Shown here piece by piece: positions 1 to 7,115 of a DNA stretch of 9,074 nt. A program made the position numbers and the translations under genes. Source of the stretch: Spirochaetota bacterium (GTDB lineage: Bacteria; Spirochaetota; B62-G9; DRHN01). The stretch covers positions 1 through 9,074 of the forward strand of contig JAGLSF010000067.1 of NCBI GenBank assembly GCA_023136305.1, in the 5' to 3' direction. Within the stretch, counting starts at the first letter, position 1; the number at the start of each line of letters is the position of its first letter. Below the pieces are notes generated by a model. The model worked only from the letters and a program-made list of their open reading frames with translations. It did no database searches and had not been told where the DNA came from.

Positions 1-61
1 CACTAAAACTAAAATAAAATCCATGCTTTTATCCCGGGATTCTGACCACCACCCTTTATGT

Positions 62-90
62 TTGAAATCTCACAAAAAAATGTATACACT
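62..90 (+). promoter_or_regulatory. Candidate sigma-70 promoter for rlmE operon
   Basis: A TTGAAA box (62-67, five of six consensus bases) lies 17 bases before TACACT (85-90, four of six). Transcription would start near 97, only about 5 bases before the ATG at 102. That would give an almost leaderless message and fits the lack of a Shine-Dalgarno sequence. The stretch before it (1-61) is AT-rich and shows no gene; it contains the 10-bp palindrome ATCCCGGGAT at 31-40. The promoter is inferred from consensus matching only. Confidence 0.4.
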
Positions 91-101
91 TGTGTGAACA
101 T

Positions 102-710
102 ATGAGAGAGGTCAGAGATCATTACTATAAAAAGGCCAAGGCGGAACAGTACCGGGCGCGGTCAGTATACAAGCTTATGGAGATCGACCGGAAGTTCCAT
201 CTCCTCAGGAAGGGGTTTTCCGTCCTCGATATTGGGTGCTCTCCGGGGTCCTGGAGCCAGTATGTCCTTGAACATGTTGAGAATGGTCATGTAACGGGTA
301 TAGACCTGGCCCACTCAGTCGATATACGGGACAGCCGATTCACCTTTATACAGGCAGACATCCTCGATAAAAACGTTCTGTCGCATATCGGGTGCGAAGC
401 GGGAGACAGAGGCGCAACAGGTCCCTTCGACCTTATCGTGAGTGATGCGGCACCCAAGACAACGGGCAACAAGTTCACGGACAGTCAGAACTCACTGCGG
501 CTGGTTCGAGCTGTATTTGAGATCGCCAAAAGCTTGCTTCGAGATGGTGGGTCCGTGGTGTCAAAGGTTTTTCAGGGAGAGGATTTACAAGGTTTCGTGG
601 ACAGCATCAGGAAAGATTTCGGGAGAGTCGACCTGTTCAAACCGAAAAGTTCGAGGGCTGAGAGCAGAGAGCTGTATATCATAGCGCGAAACAGGGGAGG
701 GAAACGTTGA
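102..710 (+). CDS. rlmE: 23S rRNA (uridine-2'-O)-methyltransferase RlmE (FtsJ/RrmJ family)
   Basis: This is a cytoplasmic SAM-dependent enzyme of the family that methylates the 2'-OH of U2552 in 23S rRNA (E. coli numbering) during late 50S assembly. The 202-residue product is close to the usual length of about 205-210. The Rossmann SAM-binding motif LDIGCSPGSWSQYV lies near residues 42-55. The K-D-K-E catalytic tetrad is visible as K24 (SVYKL), D115 (VSDAAP), K155 (SKVFQGE) and E190 (SRELYIIA). I chose the ATG at 102. A TTG at 90 would add four residues, but it lies inside the candidate -10 box, and homologues start close to the basic segment seen here. No Shine-Dalgarno precedes the ATG. The stop overlaps the TTG start of the transporter gene by 4 bases, making rlmE the first gene of a three-gene operon. 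Family assignment is very secure. Confidence 0.95.
   Translation: MREVRDHYYKKAKAEQYRARSVYKLMEIDRKFHLLRKGFSVLDIGCSPGSWSQYVLEHVENGHVTGIDLAHSVDIRDSRFTFIQADILDKNVLSHIGCEAGDRGATGPFDLIVSDAAPKTTGNKFTDSQNSLRLVRAVFEIAKSLLRDGGSVVSKVFQGEDLQGFVDSIRKDFGRVDLFKPKSSRAESRELYIIARNRGGKR
694..709 (+). promoter_or_regulatory. Ribosome binding site fixing the TTG start of the MFS gene
   Basis: A strong Shine-Dalgarno sequence, GGGGAGGG (694-701), lies 5 bases before TTG (707-709), inside the last codons of rlmE. It supports the rare TTG start over the internal ATG at 752, which would remove part of the first membrane helix. Confidence 0.7.
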
Positions 711-1864
711 TTCGAAGCATCAGAGCACTGACTGTATCTTGTTTCCTGTCCATGTTCTTCATCGGCGTGGCAACGACCATCATCGGTGCGGCAGCACGGA
801 ATATTGGGCTCACACCCTATCAGATTGGAATGTTCATGACCGTGCAGAACCTGGGGTTTATGTTGTCTGTCATCCTATCTGGGGCCCTGGCTGACACCCA
901 TGACAAGACACATATCCTGTTTGTCGGCAGTTCGGTTCTTGCCGCGGCATTCATCACCTTCTACCTGTCGAAGGCTTTCTCCATCAACCTTCTCATCATG
1001 TGCTTCATCGGCATCGGTACAGGCACCTATGAAGGCGTGACCGACGCGATGCTCATCGATATGCATGACCGAAGGGAAAACCTGTTCATCAATGTGAACC
1101 ACTTCTTCGTCACGCTAGGGTCACTCATGATCACGCTCTATCTCATATTTCTGCAGATGAACTGGCGCCGATCATCCACCCAGTCGGGGATCGTGGTTGC
1201 AGTGCTTGCACTCTTCTTCCTCCTTGCACGGCTTGAAGGTGGAAAAAAGGTGACGGAGAGTCTCCTGACGAGGCTCAAGTTCCTCATGCGTGAGCGTGCT
1301 GTCGGCATTCTGTTCATCATCACGATCTTTGCAGTGGGCATTGAACTGGGAACCCTGAGCATCATGACCACCTATCTGATGGAGTTTCGGGGATTCACAC
1401 AGGTTACCTCAAAGGTAGCGCTCAGCTGCTTTCTTGCCGGAGTGGCATCGGGAAGGCTCCTGATCGGGTTCTTCTCAAAAAAGAGGCAGATCCCCTTCTT
1501 CATCATGCTGCTTCTCGCCAGTGCGGTTATACTCCTGTGTGTCCTCTTTTTCACGGACCTGGGTAATTACACCTATATCCTCGCATACTTTACAGGTATG
1601 ACCTTTTCAGCCCTGCTTCCACTCGTTATCACCCTGGCAGGACTGATGTACAAGGAGTATGCCGGTACCGTGCTCGGTATTATAAAGATAGCCATTCCCA
1701 TCGGGGGCAGTCTCATCCCATTTATATTCTCGATGCTGTCGAAGCATGTCTCCTTCAAGGCAGGGCTGGCCCTGTTTCCCATCTTCGCAGCTGCAGGATT
1801 TATCACCCTTGCATCGGGCTGGAAGCAGTTTCGGCAATTCATTCAAGGTAGTTCCCGGTCATGA
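707..1864 (+). CDS. MFS transporter, sugar-permease-like (12 TM)
   Basis: This 385-residue inner-membrane protein has about twelve hydrophobic helices, roughly at 8-28, 38-60, 69-88, 91-112, 130-150, 160-176, 199-222, 235-256, 263-283, 288-311, 318-343 and 352-370. A degenerate MFS motif A (SGALADTHDK, 58-67) follows helix 2, and a related loop (GRLLIGFFSKKR, 249-260) follows helix 8. The stretch GIGTGTYEGVTD then NVNHFFVTLGSL (102-140) resembles the FucP-type sugar branch, where an Asn and a His-Phe-Phe segment are common; that comparison is from memory. The start overlaps the rlmE stop (TTGA) and the end overlaps the kinase ATG (ATGA). Co-translation with an FGGY kinase suggests uptake of a free sugar or polyol that the kinase then phosphorylates. 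The substrate cannot be read from the sequence. It could instead be an exporter, but the kinase partner argues against that. Confidence 0.85.
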   Translation: MIRSIRALTVSCFLSMFFIGVATTIIGAAARNIGLTPYQIGMFMTVQNLGFMLSVILSGALADTHDKTHILFVGSSVLAAAFITFYLSKAFSINLLIMCFIGIGTGTYEGVTDAMLIDMHDRRENLFINVNHFFVTLGSLMITLYLIFLQMNWRRSSTQSGIVVAVLALFFLLARLEGGKKVTESLLTRLKFLMRERAVGILFIITIFAVGIELGTLSIMTTYLMEFRGFTQVTSKVALSCFLAGVASGRLLIGFFSKKRQIPFFIMLLLASAVILLCVLFFTDLGNYTYILAYFTGMTFSALLPLVITLAGLMYKEYAGTVLGIIKIAIPIGGSLIPFIFSMLSKHVSFKAGLALFPIFAAAGFITLASGWKQFRQFIQGSSRS

Positions 1865-3258
1865 GTGAACCCATTTTTCTCTGCATCGATGCAGGCACCA
1901 CCCGCTTTAAAGCTGCCGCAATCACCCCGCAGGGCGAGGTATTAGCAGGGGAGGATTGCAACTATGCATCAGCCGACGGCAGTGTGCACGAGTATAGTCA
2001 CCATGATCTCATAGCCGCTTTCTCCCAGACTGTCCGCGCTATCTTGTACGTTACATCCCCTGAGTCCATAATCGGCATCGGTATCACAGGTCACGGCCCG
2101 ACTCTTATCCCGCTCGACAGCCACTGTAAACCTCTGCATCCAGGTGTCGGTTATCTGGACGATCGGGTCAAGCGCTACATCCGGAGGCTGGCTGATCGGG
2201 AGAACGACAAAATCACCTCGACCATGTATATTCCCATCGCTCTCTTCTTCAGGGAAGAGATGCCTGGCATGTACGAGAGGACGTCTGCCTTTCTTCAGCC
2301 CTTTGACTATCTCGCACTTGTGCTCACCGGAGTTTGCGTGGCGTCATCCTCGTCGAGCGGCATTAAACCTTGGCATAGTAGCAAAATCCTTGAAGCGGGA
2401 CTCGACCAGGAAAAGTTCCCCCTTATCTGCTACATGGGAGAGGAGATTGGGAAAACGACGCCGGAGGCAGCTGGCCGCTACGGTATTCCCGCGGGAGTTC
2501 CACTGTATGCGGTCGGTGTTGATTTTGCCGCTGCTCTTGTTGGAACAAATATGCTCGAACCCGGAAGGTCCTGTGAACGGGCAGGTTCATCCGGGGGAAT
2601 CAATCTTTGCACGGACAAACCAGTGCACGACGACAGGCTGCTCTGTTATGAACACTTTATTCGGGGGACCTGGAATGTGGCAGGTATTACGAGCACCTAC
2701 GGCAAGGCGGTCGAATGGGCTGAAAAGACCCTTGATGCAGATGACTTTATACAGGAACGGTTGTGCAGAGAGCCTCCGGGCATCATCTTCCTCCCCTATT
2801 TGAAGGGTGAACGTACGCCTCTCTGGGACCCCTATGCCAAGGGTGTCTTTTTTGGGCTTGAACACAAACACGATGCCGTCGATCTTCTGATTGCTGTGCA
2901 CACCGGTATTGCTCTGAGCATGCGTGATTGTATCGGTATCATTGAATCACACAACTGCAGATTCCGGCATCCGATTGTCACAACTGGCGGGCTCACATGG
3001 GACGAGTGGTTCATGCAGCTGAAGGCAGATGTCACAGGAAAGACTTTCTCACGCATGCAGCTCTTCGATGCAGAACTCCTCGGCATCGCCATCGTCCTCG
3101 CCGCGTCCCTTGGGTATTACAAAAGCCTTGCCACTGCAGCTTCGGCGATCCTACGTGAGGAGAAGCGCTTCACACCCCGAAAGAGGAAGACCCTTTTGTA
3201 TGACAGGCTCTTCAGGCAATATTGTGAAATACGCACCGCTGTGTCACCCCACTTTTGA
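1861..3258 (+). CDS. FGGY-family carbohydrate kinase, substrate unknown
   Basis: This cytoplasmic kinase transfers the ATP gamma-phosphate to a sugar or polyol. At 465 residues it is slightly short for the family (about 480-520). The N-terminal actin-like fold starts with the phosphate-binding motif DAGTTRFKAA (10-20). GITGHGP (74-80) and YLDDR (98-102) match the first substrate region. The probable catalytic base is D221 in GVDFAAALVGT, equivalent to the Asp of GGDNAA in xylulokinase. A Gly/Ser-rich loop (AGSSGGIN, 241-248) and FLPYLKGERTPLWDP (310-324) follow. The C-terminal domain has TTGGLTWDEWFMQLKADVTG (374-393), the usual adenosine-binding signature. It overlaps the transporter gene by 4 bases; a weak AAGGT lies 11 bases upstream, so translation likely depends on coupling. 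Xylulokinase, gluconokinase and erythritol/ribitol-type kinases are all possible, so I assign no gene symbol. Confidence 0.88.
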   Translation: MSEPIFLCIDAGTTRFKAAAITPQGEVLAGEDCNYASADGSVHEYSHHDLIAAFSQTVRAILYVTSPESIIGIGITGHGPTLIPLDSHCKPLHPGVGYLDDRVKRYIRRLADRENDKITSTMYIPIALFFREEMPGMYERTSAFLQPFDYLALVLTGVCVASSSSSGIKPWHSSKILEAGLDQEKFPLICYMGEEIGKTTPEAAGRYGIPAGVPLYAVGVDFAAALVGTNMLEPGRSCERAGSSGGINLCTDKPVHDDRLLCYEHFIRGTWNVAGITSTYGKAVEWAEKTLDADDFIQERLCREPPGIIFLPYLKGERTPLWDPYAKGVFFGLEHKHDAVDLLIAVHTGIALSMRDCIGIIESHNCRFRHPIVTTGGLTWDEWFMQLKADVTGKTFSRMQLFDAELLGIAIVLAASLGYYKSLATAASAILREEKRFTPRKRKTLLYDRLFRQYCEIRTAVSPHF

Positions 3259-3330
3259 ACCCTCCCGCCTGGAAATTGGTATTGACACAGGCAGAACCTG
3301 ATCAAATGAACAGAGTCATCCCACTTGGGC

Positions 3331-3359
3331 TTGACGGTGGGTTCCTATTGCCTTAAATT
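3331..3359 (+). promoter_or_regulatory. Candidate sigma-70 promoter of etfB-etfA-acd
   Basis: TTGACG (3331-3336) is followed after 17 bases by TAAATT (3354-3359, four of six -10 bases), leaving about 35 bases of leader before the etfB ATG. The -35 box sits inside a possible hairpin, CCCAC (3320-3324) with GTGGG (3337-3341). The -10 overlaps a TTAAA/TTTAA inverted repeat (3353-3357 and 3365-3369). Either could be a regulator site, but both are short. A perfect TTGACA at 3282-3287 lacks a good -10 at proper distance. No clear terminator for the upstream operon is seen in 3259-3399. Confidence 0.4.
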
Positions 3360-3399
3360 TCGGTTTTAACTTAAGCCAAGTCTATAGGGAGAGAGCATC

Positions 3400-4296
3400 A
3401 TGCCCGAATACAAGATGGTCGTTCTTGTGAAGCAGGTTCCGGATACAAAAAACATCACCGGTGAAGCAATGAAGGCAGATGGGACCGTCAACAGGGCGGC
3501 CCTGCCCGCTGTATTCAATCCGGAAGACCTCCACGCACTCGAGATGGCGCTGCAGGTCAGGGAGAAATACGGTGGAACCGTTACGGTCATTTCCATGGGC
3601 CCCCCCTCCGCAGTTGAGGTTCTGAAGGATGCGCTCTACCGGGGAGCCGATAGGGTCTTCCTCATCAGCGACAGGGCATTTGCCGGTTCGGACACACTGG
3701 CCACCTCCTTCGCATTGAAACAGGCCATACAGACCAAATTCCCCGATGTTGACATCGTCTTCTGCGGACGGCAGGCAATTGACGGTGACACGGCTCAGGT
3801 CGGGCCGCAGACAGCTGAAAAGCTCGATATCGCGCAGGTGACCTATGTGGAAAGCATCGAACACCTCGAGAAAAAGAAGATCAAGGTTCGCAAGCTGATC
3901 GACGACGGCTCTGAGATTATGGAAGCACCGCTGCCCGTGCTGCTGACCGTCACTGATACGGCCAATGAACCGAGACCATACATGGCAAAGAAGCTTCTCA
4001 AGTATCGCAAAGCAGCTACCGATTTCGGACTCCATGAGCAGCTGCCCAAGTATCCGAAGTTCAAGGAACCGGAAGCATTGAAAAAGCATCTTGCTGGGAA
4101 AGGCATCTTTATTGAAATGTGGAATGCAGAAGATATCGGCGCAGACCCGGGGCAGATCGGGTTTGCCGGTTCGCCCACCATGGTGAAGAAAATCGAAAGC
4201 ATCACGCTGACAGGTACGGGTTTCAAGGAGATTCCTCCCACCGACGAAGGTATCAAGGATTTTGTTGCTGAGCTCATAGAAGACCACGTGTGGTAA
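3400..4296 (+). CDS. etfB: Electron transfer flavoprotein beta subunit
   Basis: EtfB pairs with EtfA to carry electrons between acyl-CoA dehydrogenases and a further redox partner in the cytoplasm. The 298-residue product starts MPEYKMVVLVKQVPDT, as EtfB proteins do. It has FNPEDLHALEMAL (39-51), SMGPPSAVEVLKDAL (65-79), DRAFAGSDTLATS (91-103), the nucleotide-binding signature GRQAIDGDTAQVGPQ (123-137), and DPGQIGFAGSPTMVKK (249-264). The GDTAQVGP form is, from memory, that of clostridial and other anaerobic ETFs; the mitochondrial form reads like KQAIDDDxNQTG. It is longer than the usual 250-265 residues. A charged insertion of about 25-40 residues lies near 198-235. AGGGAGAG (3386-3393) is a good Shine-Dalgarno. 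It is the first gene of an etfB-etfA-acyl-CoA dehydrogenase operon. Confidence 0.94.
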   Translation: MPEYKMVVLVKQVPDTKNITGEAMKADGTVNRAALPAVFNPEDLHALEMALQVREKYGGTVTVISMGPPSAVEVLKDALYRGADRVFLISDRAFAGSDTLATSFALKQAIQTKFPDVDIVFCGRQAIDGDTAQVGPQTAEKLDIAQVTYVESIEHLEKKKIKVRKLIDDGSEIMEAPLPVLLTVTDTANEPRPYMAKKLLKYRKAATDFGLHEQLPKYPKFKEPEALKKHLAGKGIFIEMWNAEDIGADPGQIGFAGSPTMVKKIESITLTGTGFKEIPPTDEGIKDFVAELIEDHVW

Positions 4297-4354
4297 TCGA
4301 AAAAGCGATCGTTTGCACGCGCTGTGCACGAACAAACTAAATGTGAGGAATACT

Positions 4355-5377
4355 ATGGCAGGTCACGGAGAAGTATGGGTATATGCTGAGGAGGACTGGG
4401 ACGAGTTGAAGGAAATTGGCATCGAGCTTCTGTCAAAAGGCCGGGAGCTGGCCGATGGCCTCAACGTACAGCTCTGCTCTATCCTCATCGGCTCGAAGGT
4501 AAAGAAACATGCAGACATCCTGTTTGAGCACGGTGCCGACAAGGTGTATGTCTGCGACAAACCTTCACTCGAGCATTATGATACCGTCAAGTATGCAAAG
4601 GTGATCGAAGACCTTGTCGAGAAGTACAAGCCGAATATCGTGCTCTACGGCGCCTCAACACAGGGAAGGGACCTCGCTCCCCGTATCGCATCGAAACTCC
4701 GTGTCGGACTGACTGCGGACTGCACAGACCTGCAGATCGGCGACTACAAGCACACCGACGGCAATCAGTACAAGAATATCCTCTATCAGATCAGACCCGC
4801 ATTCGGGGGCAACATCATAGCCACCATCGTCTCTCCAAAGCACAGGCCGCAGATGGCAACGGTCCGCGAAGGTGTCATGCCCACCCCGCCGCGCCAGGAT
4901 GGCCGCAAGGGTGAGGTGGTAATTTTCGACCCCGCCCTGCAAAATCTGCAGAACGTGACGCAGATCCTGAAACGGGAAAAGACTGAAAAGAGGGTGAACC
5001 TGAAGGGTGCCCAGATCATCGTGTCCGGCGGATACGGTGTCGGCTCAAGAGACGGGTTTAACATCGTTCGTGAGCTTGCAGCCGTACTCGGTGCAGAAGT
5101 GGGTGCAAGCAGGGCCGCGGTTGATGCAGGTTTCATCGAGAAGGACCATCAGGTCGGACAGACGGGCACAACTGTGCGGCCCAAGCTCTACATCGCATGC
5201 GGCATCTCGGGCTCTGTGCAGCACCGTGCTGGTATGGACCAGTCGGCAAAGATCGTGGCTATTAATAATGACCCGAATGCACCCATATTGAGCATTGCCC
5301 ATTACGGCATAATCGGCGACCTACTCGAGGTAATTCCCAAAATCATCGAAGACATTAAAAAAAGGCGGGTGGACTAG
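4355..5377 (+). CDS. etfA: Electron transfer flavoprotein alpha subunit
   Basis: EtfA carries the C-terminal FAD-binding domain of the EtfAB dimer. The product has 340 residues from ATG 4355, which has GAGGAA just upstream (4345-4350). An in-frame TTG at 4313 would add 14 unrelated residues and has no ribosome site. The N-terminal domain has GASTQGRDLAPRIASKL (99-115), GLTADCTDL (118-126), RPAFGGNI (147-154) and RPQMATVREGV (164-174). The FAD domain has SGGYGVGSRDGF (224-235), GASRAAVDAGF (250-260), GQTGTTVRP (268-276) and LYIACGISGSVQHRAGM (278-294), which matches the ETF-alpha signature. AHYGIIGDLLEVIP (315-328) follows. Two positions differ from forms I know: Y227 where GGRG is usual, and T272 where GQTGK is usual. 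It sits 58 bases after etfB and directly abuts the dehydrogenase gene. Confidence 0.95.
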   Translation: MAGHGEVWVYAEEDWDELKEIGIELLSKGRELADGLNVQLCSILIGSKVKKHADILFEHGADKVYVCDKPSLEHYDTVKYAKVIEDLVEKYKPNIVLYGASTQGRDLAPRIASKLRVGLTADCTDLQIGDYKHTDGNQYKNILYQIRPAFGGNIIATIVSPKHRPQMATVREGVMPTPPRQDGRKGEVVIFDPALQNLQNVTQILKREKTEKRVNLKGAQIIVSGGYGVGSRDGFNIVRELAAVLGAEVGASRAAVDAGFIEKDHQVGQTGTTVRPKLYIACGISGSVQHRAGMDQSAKIVAINNDPNAPILSIAHYGIIGDLLEVIPKIIEDIKKRRVD

Positions 5378-7102
5378 ATGGATAACTTCTTCACCGATAA
5401 CCAGGACATACAGCTCATATTCGAAAACACCGACCTGACAGAGGTCATCGACCTCAAAGAGGGAGACTACGCCGAGGCTGACGAGTACGACTTTGCCTTC
5501 ACCGATGCTCAGGACGCCAAGGAGGGCTGCCGTGAAGTGCTCACCCTTATCGGTGAAATCGCAGCCCAGATCATCGCTCCCCTTGCACCCGAGGTAGACG
5601 AGGAAGGGGCACACTTCGATCATGGAACGGTTACCTATGCAAAGGGAACGCAGCATGCCATGGATGTTCTGAAAAACTCGAACCTCATGGGCTTTACCCT
5701 GCCCCGGAAATATGGCGGCCTTAATATGCCGACCTTCATTTACACCATAGCTGTTGAAATGGTTTCCCAGGCCGACGCGAGCCTGATGAACCTCTTCGGT
5801 TTGCAGGACATCGGCGACACCATCTGCGAGTTTGGTGATGAGGAACAGAAGATGAGATACTTGCCGCAGTTCTCGAGCGGCGAAGCCACGGGCGCAATGG
5901 CCCTGACCGAGCCCGATGCCGGCTCAGACCTCCAGGCCGTTCAGCTCAAGGCAACATACGATGAATCGGACGGCACCTGGCGGCTGAACGGTGTGAAGCG
6001 GTTCATTACCAACGGCTGCGGCGATATACTGCTCGTCCTGGCCCGCAGCGAATCAGGAACAAAAGACGGCAGGGGGCTCTCCATGTTCATCGTGGAGAAA
6101 GACGAATCACTCGTGGTCAGAAGAATCGAGGACAAGCTCGGTATTCACGGTTCACCAACCTGCGAGCTTCAGTTCAACAACACCCTGGGACATCTCGTGG
6201 GGAAGAGGAGAATGGGACTCATCCGCTATGTCATGGCCCTCATGAACGGGGCGCGTTTAGGTATTGCGGCCCAGGGCCTCGGGATTGCCCAGGCAGCCTA
6301 TCTTGAGGGCCTGGAGTATGCGCGTGCCCGTGAGCAGTTCGGCAAGGCAATTATCGACATGCCTCTCGTGTACGAAATGCTCATCTCCGCCCGAGTTAAT
6401 ATTGAAGCGGCACGCATGCTCACCTATGACTCCTCACGCATCGTTGACCTCAAGAAAAGCTACGATCATCTGCTCGAGAAGAGCGAAAAACCAGACAGGG
6501 AACTTAGGGCACAGGCCAAGTACTACACCTCACTGGCCGCGCTCCTGACACCCATGGCAAAGTACTTTTCTACCGAACTGGCCAATAAGACAGCCTATGA
6601 CATGCTCCAGATTCACGGCGGTACAGGCTACATGCGCGACTTCAACATTGAGCGCCACTACCGGGATGCACGTATCACGAATATCTACGAGGGGACGACG
6701 CAGCTCCAGTACGTGGCGGCAATCGGAGGTGTGGTTACCCGCGTCTGGGAGCCCGAATTCGACAGGCTGGAAACTCAGCTCAATGATGAATGGCAGAAAC
6801 CGTTGGCCAAAGAGCTCAAAAAGAAACGTGAGCTGCTGAGCAAGGCCGTCGATTATATTCGAGAGAAAAACGATCACGACTATCAGTCCTACTATCAGGA
6901 CAAACTCGTCGAAATGGCCACCAAGCTCTATATCGGCTACCTGTTCGTGAAATACGGTGTCTTCTCCGATGAAAAGAAGAAGACCGCGGCTATCTTCTTC
7001 GAAAAGGAGATGCCGATAATCGAGGAGCACTATCAGGTCGTCACCAGCGGCAAGACGCGTGTGATTGAAGAGTACGCCGATTTACTTAAGGCTGAAGACT
7101 AG
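5378..7102 (+). CDS. Acyl-CoA dehydrogenase, long form with N- and C-terminal extensions
   Basis: This FAD enzyme introduces an alpha,beta double bond into an acyl-CoA and gives electrons to ETF. At 574 residues it is much longer than the roughly 380-residue core. Residues 1-50 form an acidic leader (DNQDIQLIFENTDL) like the short N-terminal domain of large bacterial acyl-CoA dehydrogenases. The core follows: the flavin/substrate signature MALTEPDAGSD (174-184), WRLNGVKRFITNG (201-213), YARAREQFGKAI (314-325) and QIHGGTGYMRDFNIERHYRDAR (411-432). The catalytic base is probably E438 in NIYEGTTQLQ. A charged loop (358-380) interrupts the C-terminal helical domain. About 130 further helical residues follow the catalytic Glu, as in the family with an acyl-CoA dehydrogenase C-terminal extension. 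The ATG directly follows the etfA stop with no gap; upstream GGCGGGTGG is a weak ribosome site. Substrate unknown: fatty, branched, alicyclic or aromatic-derived acyl-CoAs are all possible. Confidence 0.93.
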   Translation: MDNFFTDNQDIQLIFENTDLTEVIDLKEGDYAEADEYDFAFTDAQDAKEGCREVLTLIGEIAAQIIAPLAPEVDEEGAHFDHGTVTYAKGTQHAMDVLKNSNLMGFTLPRKYGGLNMPTFIYTIAVEMVSQADASLMNLFGLQDIGDTICEFGDEEQKMRYLPQFSSGEATGAMALTEPDAGSDLQAVQLKATYDESDGTWRLNGVKRFITNGCGDILLVLARSESGTKDGRGLSMFIVEKDESLVVRRIEDKLGIHGSPTCELQFNNTLGHLVGKRRMGLIRYVMALMNGARLGIAAQGLGIAQAAYLEGLEYARAREQFGKAIIDMPLVYEMLISARVNIEAARMLTYDSSRIVDLKKSYDHLLEKSEKPDRELRAQAKYYTSLAALLTPMAKYFSTELANKTAYDMLQIHGGTGYMRDFNIERHYRDARITNIYEGTTQLQYVAAIGGVVTRVWEPEFDRLETQLNDEWQKPLAKELKKKRELLSKAVDYIREKNDHDYQSYYQDKLVEMATKLYIGYLFVKYGVFSDEKKKTAAIFFEKEMPIIEEHYQVVTSGKTRVIEEYADLLKAED

Positions 7103-7115
7103 AATCGAGGCGAGC

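Noticed and set aside
2144..2803. 219-codon open frame on the + strand
   Set aside because: A shifted-frame shadow of the FGGY kinase, whose motifs run unbroken through this stretch.
3282..3287. TTGACA as the etfB promoter
   Set aside because: The hexamer 17 bases on is AATGAA, a poor -10; the TTGACG/TAAATT pair nearer the gene is better.
3320..3341. Intrinsic terminator after the kinase gene
   Set aside because: The CCCAC/GTGGG stem is short with a 12-base loop and no T-run follows.
3382..4335. 317-codon open frame on the - strand
   Set aside because: It is the antisense mirror of etfB. Its Cys/His/Arg-rich product resembles no family and etfB is certain.
6530..7030. 166-codon open frame on the - strand
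   Set aside because: Antisense to the dehydrogenase C-terminal half; no independent support.
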